From an uncultured Muribaculaceae bacterium (GTDB lineage: Bacteria; Bacteroidota; Bacteroidia; Bacteroidales; Muribaculaceae), in assembly GCA_910576775.1 (NCBI GenBank), contig CAJTJV010000016.1:1-57221 (forward strand): a stretch of 57,221 nucleotides of DNA, in the 5' to 3' direction. The notes under the pieces are model-generated. The model saw only the letters and a program-made list of their open reading frames with translations. It was not told the DNA's origin and made no database searches. The translations under genes and the position numbers were made by a program. Below, piece after piece: positions 49,540 through 57,221 of this stretch (positions are counted from its first letter, which is position 1; each line of letters starts with the position of its first letter).

Positions 49540-49902
49540 AAAAAATAATTACATTAATGATAGCGATAGTTGCTATCATCAGCTGTTCAATATCTACGTA
49601 TGCACAGCAACGAACAGAAGTGAGCAATGGTATATATCTGGTAACATTATGGTAATGTTACCGTTATCGAGAATGATAGCATCCAGCAAAGTATCCAAAT
49701 TAAAGTACAAGAGAACGGTGACAACCTCTATGATATCATATGCGGGGATACAATTGTTAAAACTGTTGCCAAGGCAGCTCTTGTAGAAGGGATATCGGCT
49801 GTTATTCAAGGATATACTGCTATTCCGAGATGGGTGTCTCGTGCCGTTGTCGGACATATCGTTAATAAGGTTTATGAAGGTGTATGTGAATACTATCGAT
49901 AA
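49536..49902 (+). pseudogene. Frameshifted gene for a small exported protein
   Basis: ATG 49536 starts a signal peptide (MKKIITLMIAIVAIISCSIS, then TYAQ). The frame stops at TAA 49653 after 39 codons. One frame over, the sequence continues openly from 49645 to TAA 49902 (GNVTVIENDS ... ICGDTIVKTVAKAALVEG ... WVSRAVVGHIVNKVYEG). The joined product would be about 120 residues. The break coincides with a perfect 10-bp inverted repeat (49640-49649 with 49653-49662, 3-nt spacer). I do not recognise the family. It is likely inactive, unless the frameshift is programmed or a sequencing error. Confidence 0.6.
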
Positions 49903-49923
49903 AGTTCCATTATCTTCTACGCA

Positions 49924-49967
49924 GAAAGTGCTTTATTGTACTTACACAATACGGTAAAGCATTTTCT
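49924..49967 (+). terminator. Terminator after the broken gene
   Basis: TGCTTTA (49929-49935) pairs with TAAAGCA (49955-49961), extended by TTGT/ACAA across a bulge, and is followed by TTTTCTATT. From 49968 to 50136 the sequence is AT-rich and holds nothing I can support. Confidence 0.6.
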
Positions 49968-50136
49968 ATTACTGATGTTCCCTAAACATTTTGAGTTTTT
50001 AAGAATTAGGATTGATTATGTTTCCAGGAGTTTGTTAAGAAGATTCCTTAGACTGCATCAAAAATCAAAAGATACAGTTTGTAAAACTATTCGCGTTTTC
50101 CTGATTAGGAATAGGATAATATTTTAAGTTTTATCG

Positions 50137-50144
50137 TAACTTTG
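50137..50144 (+). promoter_or_regulatory. -7 box of the nuclease pair
   Basis: TAACTTTG, 25 nt before the ATG at 50170. No TTTG occurs at 19-21 nt upstream, so activity may be low or conditional. Confidence 0.5.
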
Positions 50145-50169
50145 TCATGGACAGTTTTTTGATACAGAT

Positions 50170-51288
50170 ATGGCAATGGCAGATAATAAACCGGCATTTG
50201 TGAAACGTGATACTATTGTTGCGGGCAAAGAGTATGCGAGGCTTTTAGGTGCCTTGAAAGAGCGTTTCCGCAGGTCGCAGATAAAGGCGGCGGTAAAAGT
50301 CAACACGTCTTTGTTGGAATTTTACTGGGAGATGGGACGAGATATATCAAGACTTCATGAGGCTGCCGAATGGGGAAGTGCCTTCTTCGATTGCCTCAGC
50401 CTTGACCTCAAGACTGCTTTCCCGGGACAAACGGGATTTTCCGTTACCAACATCAAGTATGCCAAACGGTGGTATGAGTTTTATAATCAAAGTGATATAA
50501 TTCGTCACCAAGGTGGTGACGAATTTGAGATGCCAATAGATTTCGGAATGGTGCCATGGAAGCATCATGTCTGTATATTCACTCATTCCAAATCAGTGGA
50601 AGAGGCAATGTTTTATATTGGAGAGACCATAAAGAATGGATGGAGCCGTTCTCAGCTTGAAATGGAGATTGGTAATAACCTGTACGGTAAGGCCGGGCAT
50701 GCCATTACCAACTTTGACGATCAGTTGCCGGCTCCATATAGCGGTCTTGCAAAGGCAATATTGAAAAGCCCGTACGATTTCGGATTCATTGACAAGAAAG
50801 TTACGACTGAAAGACAGTTGGAGGATGAACTCGCCGCTAATATTACGCGTTTACTTCTTGAATTAGGGCAGGGGTTCGCGTATGTCGGGCGTCAGTTGGA
50901 ATTGAAAATGCCGGGAGGCCAGTCATTTATTCCCGATATGATTTTCTATCACACGAAGCTCAAATCATATATCGTTTGTGAGCTGAAGGTCGTGCCATTC
51001 ATTCCGGATTTCGCAGGAAAACTGAATTTCTATGTTTCGGCAGTAGATGAGTTGATGAAACAGCCCGATGACAATCCTACAATAGGTTTGCTGATTTGTA
51101 AATCAAAGGATGATACCGTGGTTGAATGGTCTTTCCGAGGAATGAACCGGCCTCTTGGAGTCGCCGAATATCAGCTCAAGGAATTTATTTCCGAAAAGGC
51201 TGCGAAACTATTGCCGTCCGAGCTTGAATTGCAGAATATCATTGATACATACGATGAAACAGAATGGCAAAAGAGATTGAAGACTTAA
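50170..51288 (+). CDS. PDDEXK nuclease-family protein (DUF1016/YhcG-like)
   Basis: This 372-residue protein has the two parts of the YhcG family. The N-terminal DUF1016_N helical domain contains VNTSLLEFYWEMGRDIS, the FSVTNIKYAKRWYEFY segment and VPWKHHVCIF. The C-terminal PD-(D/E)XK domain has Asp256 in FIPDMIFYH, Glu271 and Lys273 in CELK, and PDFAGKLNFYVSAVD. Such proteins are often found in or near restriction systems in Bacteroidetes, but their function is not well established. Here there is no methylase or specificity gene. The start may be ATG 50170 or 50176. The last 25 nt overlap the next gene in another frame. Confidence 0.88.
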   Translation: MAMADNKPAFVKRDTIVAGKEYARLLGALKERFRRSQIKAAVKVNTSLLEFYWEMGRDISRLHEAAEWGSAFFDCLSLDLKTAFPGQTGFSVTNIKYAKRWYEFYNQSDIIRHQGGDEFEMPIDFGMVPWKHHVCIFTHSKSVEEAMFYIGETIKNGWSRSQLEMEIGNNLYGKAGHAITNFDDQLPAPYSGLAKAILKSPYDFGFIDKKVTTERQLEDELAANITRLLLELGQGFAYVGRQLELKMPGGQSFIPDMIFYHTKLKSYIVCELKVVPFIPDFAGKLNFYVSAVDELMKQPDDNPTIGLLICKSKDDTVVEWSFRGMNRPLGVAEYQLKEFISEKAAKLLPSELELQNIIDTYDETEWQKRLKT

Positions 51289-51755
51289 AGGGCAACGGCT
51301 TTGTCGGGTTCGTTAAGGTGTCTGAACTCAGGGGCAATACAAGAGTTATTCCTGATGAGCCGGGGGTATATGTCGTTATCCGCGATAGTGTCGATGCTCC
51401 GGAATTCCTTGCTGTTGGAACCGGCGGCTGCTATAAAGGAAAGAATCCTAATGTATCTGTGGCTATATTGGAGAAAAAGTATGTTCCGGACAGAAGAATC
51501 ATATATATAGGTAAAGCTTCGCTTCGCAAATCTTACAAAGGGCTTAGGAGGCGCATCCGTGAGCTTTTGCGCTTTGGTACAGGCTGCAAGGGCCATTGGG
51601 GCGGTCGCTACCTATGGCAGCTCGCCGATTCGGCAGACTTGCTCGTTGCATGGCGCACGACACCTATGGATACGCCGCGGGATGTGGAAAAGACCATGCT
51701 TGCCACCTTTATAGAGCGGCATGGCAGGCTTCCGTTCGCAAATTTAAGAAATTAA
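51264..51755 (+). CDS. GIY-YIG-like nuclease
   Basis: This 163-residue protein has a GIY-YIG core. GVY (34-36) lies in EPGVYVVIRD, followed by YIG (81-83) in RIIYIGKA. Next come the arginine-rich helix LRRRIREL (94-101), GHWGGRYLWQL, and the expected acidic residue Glu142 in VEKTML. Asn160 is at the end (PFANLRN). It is short, with no added DNA-binding domain visible. Its ATG lies 25 nt inside the PDDEXK gene, so the two are co-translated or at least co-regulated. The product likely cuts nucleic acid, but the target is unknown. Its stop directly abuts the converging S41 peptidase gene. Confidence 0.75.
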   Translation: MAKEIEDLKGNGFVGFVKVSELRGNTRVIPDEPGVYVVIRDSVDAPEFLAVGTGGCYKGKNPNVSVAILEKKYVPDRRIIYIGKASLRKSYKGLRRRIRELLRFGTGCKGHWGGRYLWQLADSADLLVAWRTTPMDTPRDVEKTMLATFIERHGRLPFANLRN

Positions 51756-52820
51756 TTATTCGGCAGCCCGGATTATTTTTTCAGGTTTCGATTCCTGAAT
51801 ATTACTGATTGTTTTAATCGCGAAATCAAGGATAGTGTCGTGTCCCGATAGAGTCGCTTCTTTGTCCATTTCTACGGCGAAACCGTCGGATGGCGCGATT
51901 CCGGTTTCTGTAAGCTTCATGTCGGCATCGTATATCGGTGATGCCGAGAAGCGTACGCTCCATCCGCAGGGTATTTCAGATGACATGGGGGCACCGCTGC
52001 CGCCTCCTGTATGCGCACCGGCGATGCGGACATGCTCGAGGCCTTTCGCCATGGCAGTAAAATTGTTGGCGGCACTGAAAGTGCTGCGGTTGGTCAGCAC
52101 GATAACAGGTTTGAGCCAGCGTACGCCATAAACCGGTTCCACATAATAGGGATATGGCTCGGAAAAATCGGAATGTCCCGGGCCTGTCTTGTGTGAGATA
52201 TATCCTCCGAGATATTTTTCATTAATGAAATGGGAGAGCAGGTCATCGGCGCTCGTAAGGTTGCCTCCGCCGTTGTCACGTATGTCAAGGATAAGACCCT
52301 TGCAATCCTTCATGCTCAGGAGCATTTCGTTGACAAAAGAGTGGCTGATGCCATATGCGAACGACGAGAAATAGACATATCCTACCTGTCCGTCGGCAAG
52401 GGTCTTATAGCTCATTCCATTGCCGGAGGTATAGTCGAAATTGAGGTAGTGTTCCTGTATCAGGCGCCAGTCGAAATTCTGGGGATAATCGCTCCACCAT
52501 TTGCGATAATATGATACATTGAACCACGAAATAAGGTTGGTATGGCCGTCTTTCAATTCATCGAGCATGGCAGCACAGACTTCGAACAGCTCTTTTTCAT
52601 CCATCCCTTTGTTTACTTTCGCGCGGTAGCGGCGTCCGGTCTCTTCCCAGTCTATATCTTTCTCTTCAAAGAAGCAATAGTGTTCGTCAAGGATGGTCCA
52701 TAAGGCGTCGAAATTGCCGAGCGTATCATTCTCCCAACTTTCAATGGAGTGGCAGGCTCCGCATAAAAATGCTATGGCGCCGACTGTTATTGCACAAATT
52801 TTCTTGTTTAGAGTATTCAT
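51756..52820 (-). CDS. S41-family peptidase, lipoprotein
   Basis: This 354-residue protein has a lipoprotein-type signal (ICAITVGAIAFLCGAC, Cys near 23), so it is tethered in the cell envelope. The tail-specific-protease core is visible: DGHTNL (91-96), LILDIRDNGGGN (177-188) and NRSTFSAANNF with Ser249 as likely nucleophile. GGGSGAPM and GIAPSDG follow. There is no PDZ domain. It is last in the parC operon, 1 nt after the barrel gene. The substrate is unknown. Confidence 0.85.
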   Translation of the reverse strand: MNTLNKKICAITVGAIAFLCGACHSIESWENDTLGNFDALWTILDEHYCFFEEKDIDWEETGRRYRAKVNKGMDEKELFEVCAAMLDELKDGHTNLISWFNVSYYRKWWSDYPQNFDWRLIQEHYLNFDYTSGNGMSYKTLADGQVGYVYFSSFAYGISHSFVNEMLLSMKDCKGLILDIRDNGGGNLTSADDLLSHFINEKYLGGYISHKTGPGHSDFSEPYPYYVEPVYGVRWLKPVIVLTNRSTFSAANNFTAMAKGLEHVRIAGAHTGGGSGAPMSSEIPCGWSVRFSASPIYDADMKLTETGIAPSDGFAVEMDKEATLSGHDTILDFAIKTISNIQESKPEKIIRAAE

Positions 52821-52821
52821 T

Positions 52822-53667
52822 TCAGTAAAGGGCGCTTATGATTTTTGCTTTCTCCAACGGTGCCTTCCTGTCTGCGGAGAGCGAAAGCCATTCGCTTGCT
52901 ATGCCTATCACTGCGGTATGCTCGATGTGGCGTGTCACTATATCTGAGGCTTGTACAGATTTTATATTGCAGCGATAACCTAAGCGGACTATGGTACGCC
53001 CCAGGCGGAGGTCGGCGGTAAGCAGATTGTTGAAACGGAAATAATTACCGGGCCAAGCTCCGTGAACAAGCCCTTTGCGGTTGCCGAGATAGATTTCATA
53101 ATATAGCTCCCCATACTGTGGAGAGAAAAAGATTCCGGCAAGAGGTATCTCGGCAAGATAGCGGAAACAGACAGGCATCCGGCCGATGCGGGTATTGAAA
53201 GCGGCACCGGCGCTGGCGTTTACCGTCCACGAGGCTTTTGCGGCGGCAGGATTGTTACTGTTTTTCGGTAGATAGAACACACCTGCCTCGGCTGTTGTGC
53301 TTCCTCCGGCGAATACGTTCCAGCCACCATCGAAACGGAAACGGCGCATCATTCCCCAGCCAAGGCGCAGGTCTATGTTCCACATCGATGCGTTGCGTGT
53401 CGGATTATTGTGTGTCAGCGAGCCTTGGAGGCGTCCATCGAGGCGCATCACCCATCTTTCAGGATCGAAGCGCATGGCTTGCATTCGTTCGTAACTTAGG
53501 GCGAGAGTTGTGCCGGAATAGTGCAGAGGACTCAGGTATGTCTCAGCTACATGAGCACTGCCGAGTTCTATTGCGTATGCCGACAGAACAGGACGCTCAA
53601 CGGTTTGTGCCTTCGCTGAAATAAACAGAAGGCAGGAGAGTAAAAATACGTTAAATTTCAGCCTCAT
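52822..53667 (-). CDS. Outer-membrane barrel-like protein (DUF3316-like)
   Basis: This 281-residue exported protein has signal peptide MRLKFNVFLLSCLLFISAKA. Beta-rich sequence follows (YAIELGSAHVAETYLSPLHYSG, MWNIDLRLGWGMMRRF, ELYYEIYLGN), typical of a small barrel. I recall this opening as DUF3316, without certainty. The start at 53667 puts the signal peptide first and overlaps the end of parC by 17 nt. The longer frame would run 40 codons back into parC. It is probably translated together with parC and the S41 gene. Confidence 0.65.
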   Translation of the reverse strand: MRLKFNVFLLSCLLFISAKAQTVERPVLSAYAIELGSAHVAETYLSPLHYSGTTLALSYERMQAMRFDPERWVMRLDGRLQGSLTHNNPTRNASMWNIDLRLGWGMMRRFRFDGGWNVFAGGSTTAEAGVFYLPKNSNNPAAAKASWTVNASAGAAFNTRIGRMPVCFRYLAEIPLAGIFFSPQYGELYYEIYLGNRKGLVHGAWPGNYFRFNNLLTADLRLGRTIVRLGYRCNIKSVQASDIVTRHIEHTAVIGIASEWLSLSADRKAPLEKAKIISALY

Positions 53668-56344
53668 CGTCGTTGAAAAGTGACGGAGTGGTGGGAATAT
53701 TCTCGTATTCGTCGGAAAGATCGCTGATTTCAGGGCTGTCGTTATCTTCTGTAGGAAGAATGGCAGGTGCAGTAGCATCGGTATCATCCGATTCGCTGTC
53801 TTCCGGTTCGGAAATCTCCGGTTCGGGAAGAAGTTCTACGGTTTTCAGCGGAAGCATGGTAAGACGTTTTCCTCTGGCCTTGAATGATTTTTCTCCTATA
53901 AAATCGGCAGCGTCGATTTCAAGAGGCACGCGAGCCGGGTCGTCAAATATAAGTTGTAGCATAGGACGCTTATAATCGGAGAGTAGTATAAGTGACGATT
54001 TTGCAGTCTCTCCGATGAAACGCTGATGTTTGGCCGAGTCCTCGAATGTGAAACGTTTTATGTATGGATAGCCCTGCTCGGCATCGTTGAGAACCGCGGT
54101 CCATACGGTCTTGGGACGATATTTTTCAATACGCAGGATATTGTCCTCGTAGTGGTTGGTAGCTTCGAAGCCGGTAGTGTAATATTCTCCGTTTTTGAGG
54201 ATTACAAGTACGCGGTCTGTACCGTGGAACTCACCGAGATATATGCCGCGTTCTTCATAGTTTAGTCGCAGGACGTCGGGATCGAACCATACCTGTAGGC
54301 CGCCGAGTGTGCTTGCACCACGTTCTTTGAGCGATAGTCGCTGCACTTCGTTTTTCGTGACAAGGTTGCCCATTGCGCCGCGTCCTTTTACAGCGAGTTT
54401 GCTGAAATCCACGTCGATGGTTAGATTCTTCAGTCGTAATTTCGGTTTAAGCGTTACCTTCACGGTCTCGGCTTCACCGTTGGGGTTGGCAGAGAACCAT
54501 ACTATACGGGTTCCCGGTAGTCCGGGGGTCAGATTGTATTCGCGGTCGCGTGTCATTCCGGTGGCATTGAAGCGCTTCATATAGTATGCGCCGCCGCGAC
54601 CGTTCTGGTAGATCACATTGTAGATGGTGCGTTCGTCCTTGCGTCGATAGACATTCACATAAAGCACATTCTTTCCGATGGAAAGCTTGTCGGCTACGCG
54701 CACAATCTTGTATCTGCCGTCGCGGTAGAAAATAATAATGTCATCAAGCAGCGAGCAATTACATATAAAATCATCTTTTTTCAGGGATGTCCCAATGAAA
54801 CCTTCCTCTCGGTTGATATAAAGCTTCTCGTTTGCTTCGGCGACATTGGCGGCCTGTATATTGTCGAACGAGCGGATGACGGTACGGCGCGGATACGCAT
54901 CGCCGTATTTTTTCTTCAGGTATTCGTACCAATCCACCGTTACATCGTCGATATGTTCGAGTTTATCGAGCGTTTCGGAGATGTTGGTGCGCAGAGCCGA
55001 TATGGCTTTGTCCGCATCCTCGGAGTTGAAACGGAGGATCCGTTTCATCTTTATTTCAAGTAGTTTCAGAATGTCGTCGCGTGTAACCTCCCTTGTGAAT
55101 GACGGTTTGAATGGTTCCAGGCGCCCATCTATATGTTCTATCGCGGCGTCGATAGTGGGAGCTTCTTCGTATTCTTTATCTTTGTATATGCGTTCTTCGA
55201 TGAAAATCTTCTCCAATGTGGCATAAAGCAACTGTTCGCGGTCTTCTCCGAGGCTCACATTGAGTTCTGCCGTGATGATTTTCTTTGTCATCTCGACGCT
55301 GTGGGCGAGAACGTCGTTTACGCCGAGGAATGCCGGTTTGTTGTCCCGGATTACGCAGCAGTTCGGTGACAGGTTAACCTCGCAGTCGGTAAAAGCATAT
55401 AGTGCATCGATAGTTTTGTCGCTCGATGTCCCGGGAATCAGATGGATAAGGATTGAAGCGTTTTTCGACGTGTTGTTCTCAACCTTGCGGATTTTTATTT
55501 GTCCGCGTTCAAAAGCCTTTAATATAGAGTCAATCAATGTCTCTGCCGTTTTCCCGAAGGGGAGCTCTGTGATGTTGAGGGTCTTGGCATCGATTTTTTC
55601 TATTTTTGCTCTTACTTTTACCACTCCTCCGCGGCGTCCTTCATTATAGCGTGCCACATCTATCATGCCGCCGGTTGGAAAATCAGGGTATAGTTCGAAA
55701 TCCTCTCCGCGTACATAAGCTATCGAGGCATCAAGGAGTTCGTTAAAATTATGAGGCAAAATCTTTGAAGACAGGCCGACAGCGATACCCTCGGCACCCT
55801 GGGCAAGCAGGAGAGGGTATTTGGATGGAAGCGTGACGGGTTCGCGCTTACGCCCGTCATAGCTCACTGTCCATTCCGTCACCTTGGGATTGAAAAGCAC
55901 TTCCAGAGCGAAAAGCGACAGACGCGCTTCTATGTAACGGGCAGCGGCAGCGGCAGCTCCCGTCAGGATATTGCCCCAGTTACCCTGTGTTTCTACGAGT
56001 AGCTCTTTTTGTCCGAGTTGTACAAGAGCATCCTTTATAGAAGCGTCTCCGTGGGGATGGTACTGCATGGTGGTACCGACGATGTTGGCGACCTTGTTAA
56101 GGCGGCCGTCATCAATCGTTTTCATTGCATGTAGAATGCGTCGTTGCACAGGTTTGAGACCGTCGTCGATATGGGGGACTGCTCGTTCGAGAATTACATA
56201 CGACGCATATTCAAGAAACCATGTCTGATACATTCCGCGCAGATGATGACGTACAACGTCCTCTGGTGCTGTATATGGTTTCTTGGGTAATTCAGCCTCC
56301 GGCTGCTTTGTTTCTTCGATTGGCTCCTCTGTGTTTTCGTTCAT
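53651..56344 (-). CDS. parC: DNA topoisomerase IV subunit A (GyrA/ParC family)
   Basis: This 897-residue subunit cuts and rejoins both DNA strands to unlink daughter chromosomes. The catalytic Tyr137 is in AARYIEARLS, after the QRRILHAM and YHPHGDASI helices of the quinolone-binding region (this family has Ala109 and Ser110 in GDAS). Beta-pinwheel-like repeats follow (IVRVADKLSIGKNVLYVNVYR, LTIDVDFSKLAVKGRGAMGN). The C terminus is long and acidic (about residues 835-897). I assign parC rather than gyrA from the length, the diverged pinwheel without a clear GyrA box and the acidic tail. No parE partner is in the window. It heads a three-gene operon. Confidence 0.85.
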   Translation of the reverse strand: MNENTEEPIEETKQPEAELPKKPYTAPEDVVRHHLRGMYQTWFLEYASYVILERAVPHIDDGLKPVQRRILHAMKTIDDGRLNKVANIVGTTMQYHPHGDASIKDALVQLGQKELLVETQGNWGNILTGAAAAAARYIEARLSLFALEVLFNPKVTEWTVSYDGRKREPVTLPSKYPLLLAQGAEGIAVGLSSKILPHNFNELLDASIAYVRGEDFELYPDFPTGGMIDVARYNEGRRGGVVKVRAKIEKIDAKTLNITELPFGKTAETLIDSILKAFERGQIKIRKVENNTSKNASILIHLIPGTSSDKTIDALYAFTDCEVNLSPNCCVIRDNKPAFLGVNDVLAHSVEMTKKIITAELNVSLGEDREQLLYATLEKIFIEERIYKDKEYEEAPTIDAAIEHIDGRLEPFKPSFTREVTRDDILKLLEIKMKRILRFNSEDADKAISALRTNISETLDKLEHIDDVTVDWYEYLKKKYGDAYPRRTVIRSFDNIQAANVAEANEKLYINREEGFIGTSLKKDDFICNCSLLDDIIIFYRDGRYKIVRVADKLSIGKNVLYVNVYRRKDERTIYNVIYQNGRGGAYYMKRFNATGMTRDREYNLTPGLPGTRIVWFSANPNGEAETVKVTLKPKLRLKNLTIDVDFSKLAVKGRGAMGNLVTKNEVQRLSLKERGASTLGGLQVWFDPDVLRLNYEERGIYLGEFHGTDRVLVILKNGEYYTTGFEATNHYEDNILRIEKYRPKTVWTAVLNDAEQGYPYIKRFTFEDSAKHQRFIGETAKSSLILLSDYKRPMLQLIFDDPARVPLEIDAADFIGEKSFKARGKRLTMLPLKTVELLPEPEISEPEDSESDDTDATAPAILPTEDNDSPEISDLSDEYENIPTTPSLFNDDEAEI

Positions 56345-56363
56345 GGTGCTTATCTGGCAATTT

Positions 56364-56455
56364 TCTACAAAGATACAAATAAGTCGAATACAAAGCCAAA
56401 CTTGTTTGAGCTTTGTTGAGACGGGAGTATTTTCGGCGAAGCCAAAGATAAGTCG
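56364..56455. repeat. Intergenic repeat element upstream of parC
   Basis: CAAAGATA followed by AAGTCGA occurs twice (56368-56386 and 56443-56456). Between them is a hairpin with CAAAGC (56391-56396) pairing with GCTTTG (56410-56415). From memory, very similar blocks are dispersed in many Bacteroidales intergenic regions. The element overlaps the parC promoter. Confidence 0.5.
56368..56400 (-). promoter_or_regulatory. Promoter of the parC operon
   Basis: On the minus strand TATCTTTG (complement of 56368-56375) is preceded, with a 21-nt spacer, by TTTG (complement of 56397-56400). It lies 24 nt ahead of the ATG, inside the repeat element. Confidence 0.6.
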
Positions 56456-56603
56456 AGAGCAAGTGAAAATTTATTTTCAATTTGCATCACGGATAATTTC
56501 TCATTTCTATAAAGGAAAAGCCGTTTCGAGGAATGAAGATAGATTTATATTAAAAGACCAAATGTTAAAATTGCCATTTTCTGTGAATATTTTTGCCAAA
56601 AGA

Positions 56604-56635
56604 TTTGGCTATTTAAGTTGGAGTGCCTAATTTTG
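56604..56635 (+). promoter_or_regulatory. rRNA promoter, upstream copy
   Basis: TTTG at 56604-56607, a 20-nt spacer, then TAATTTTG at 56628-56635. From 56456 to 56603 the sequence is AT-rich and holds nothing else I can support. Confidence 0.65.
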
Positions 56636-56716
56636 CACTCGCTTTTGGGAAATGAACGAAAGTGAACCGTAAGAGAACGGTGAGATGATAAAGGATGTTA
56701 AAATTTGAACAAAAAT

Positions 56717-56747
56717 TTTGCAGTTTTGTTATTCCGCCGTAACTTTG
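56717..56747 (+). promoter_or_regulatory. rRNA promoter, main copy
   Basis: TTTG at 56717-56720, a 19-nt spacer, then TAACTTTG at 56740-56747. It is preceded by A/T-tracts that could act like an UP element. The leader to 16S is about 230 nt. Confidence 0.8.
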
Positions 56748-56981
56748 CAAACGCTTTCGGATTTTACCCAAGCACGAGAACATTGAAAGTATGACAACAA
56801 AGACAAAGTAGTACAAGAGTAAGAAACGGTCGCGCAAGCGACCGGAAGACTCTGTCAATTCTGATAAAACCAAGACGATTCAATCCGGTCGGGAAAACGA
56901 GCTTCGGCGGTCTTGTCACAGGCAAAAAAATAAAAATTGCTTGTAGATTTTTTTGAAGAAAAGAAAGAAACAAGATAGACA
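56748..56981 (+). other. rRNA leader region
   Basis: A 7-bp stem with a GCAA tetraloop (56827-56833 with 56838-56844) lies in the leader. CCAAGAC near 56870 can pair with GTCTTG near 56912. These fit the leader stems used in rRNA processing and antitermination. Confidence 0.55.
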
Positions 56982-57221
56982 ACAACGAAGAGTTTGATCC
57001 TGGCTCAGGATGAACGCTAGCGACAGGCTTAACACATGCAAGTCGAGGGGCATCGGGGGTGAAGCTTGCTTCACCTGCCGGCGACCGGCGCACGGGTGAG
57101 TAACACGTATGCAACCTGCCCTATGCAGGGGGATAACCGGAAGAAATTCCGACTAATACCGCATAATACATGTCGGAGACATCTCCGGCATGTCAAAGGA
57201 AGTGATTCCGGCATAGGATGG
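56982..57221 (+). rRNA. rrs: 16S ribosomal RNA (5' part, runs off the window)
   Basis: The universal 5' sequence GAAGAGTTTGATCCTGGCTC begins at 56987, equal to E. coli position 6, so the gene starts near 56982. GGATGAACGCTAGCGACAGG and GCACGGGTGAGTAACACGTA are typical of Bacteroidales. Only about 240 nt lie inside the window. Confidence 0.97.

Noticed and set aside
49594..49857. 87-codon minus-strand frame opposite the frameshifted gene
   Set aside because: The plus strand has a signal peptide and continues meaningfully after the shift. The minus frame has neither a signal nor a motif.
49936..50127. 63-codon open frame (MYLHNT...) ahead of the PDDEXK gene
   Set aside because: It starts inside a terminator hairpin, the composition is Arg/Phe/Ile-rich as expected from AT-rich noncoding DNA, and no motif is seen.
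56764..57114. 116-codon minus-strand frame reaching into 16S rRNA
   Set aside because: It lies over the rRNA leader and rRNA gene. Peptides of this type arise by chance in rRNA.

Overview
The window is a stretch of a Bacteroidales chromosome, most likely from the family Muribaculaceae or a close relative. Several things point there. SusC/SusD and other TonB-dependent outer-membrane systems are present, as are C-terminal type IX secretion (T9SS) sorting tails. Shine-Dalgarno sites are almost absent. Promoters follow the Bacteroidetes pattern (TTTG, a 19-21 nt spacer, then TAnnTTTG). The partial 16S rRNA at the right edge has a Bacteroidales-type 5' end. The family-level call is inference from memory of 16S sequences, not from a search.

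Layout. (1) 1-1242: tRNA-Asn and tRNA-Cys facing each other, then a small beta-barrel protein. (2) 1409-5766: carA-carB, overlapping by ATGA. (3) 5767-6228: a gap holding a candidate free-standing small RNA. (4) 6229-14160: a four-gene envelope operon made of a TonB-dependent receptor, a DUF4876-type lipoprotein, a DUF6850-type barrel and a gingipain-like (clan CD) cysteine peptidase with a HEAT-repeat tail. (5) 14285-16602: type II NADH dehydrogenase and a GNAT acetyltransferase. (6) 16908-25797: susC, susD, a surface lipoprotein and a T9SS-exported subtilase. (7) 25877-35704: a TSCPD protein, tRNA-Leu, a class A penicillin-binding protein, holA, a lone HsdR-N-type nuclease domain, a barrel protein and a 1496-residue T9SS-exported protein. 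(8) 35951-49232: the information-processing block tRNA-Thr-Tyr-Gly-Thr, tuf, tRNA-Trp, secE, nusG, rplKAJL, rpoBC. (9) 49282-51755: an AT-rich accessory patch with two broken genes and an overlapping PDDEXK/GIY-YIG nuclease pair. (10) 51756-56344, minus strand: parC, a DUF3316-like barrel and an S41 peptidase, in one operon. (11) 56364-57221: a repeat element, tandem rRNA promoters, the rRNA leader and the first ~240 nt of 16S rRNA.

How the genes fit together. The core block makes translation and transcription machinery and keeps the gene order thrU-tyrU-glyT-thrT-tufB ... rpoBC known from E. coli. The two envelope operons look like separate outer-membrane uptake or processing systems, each paired with a secreted peptidase: the caspase-fold protein in one, the subtilase in the other. 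The strongest candidates for something undescribed are the TonB/DUF4876/DUF6850/gingipain-like operon (6229-14160), the PDDEXK/GIY-YIG pair in the accessory patch (50170-51755) and the orphan small RNA (about 5976-6060). No searches or folding programs were run. All family names come from motifs and recall.
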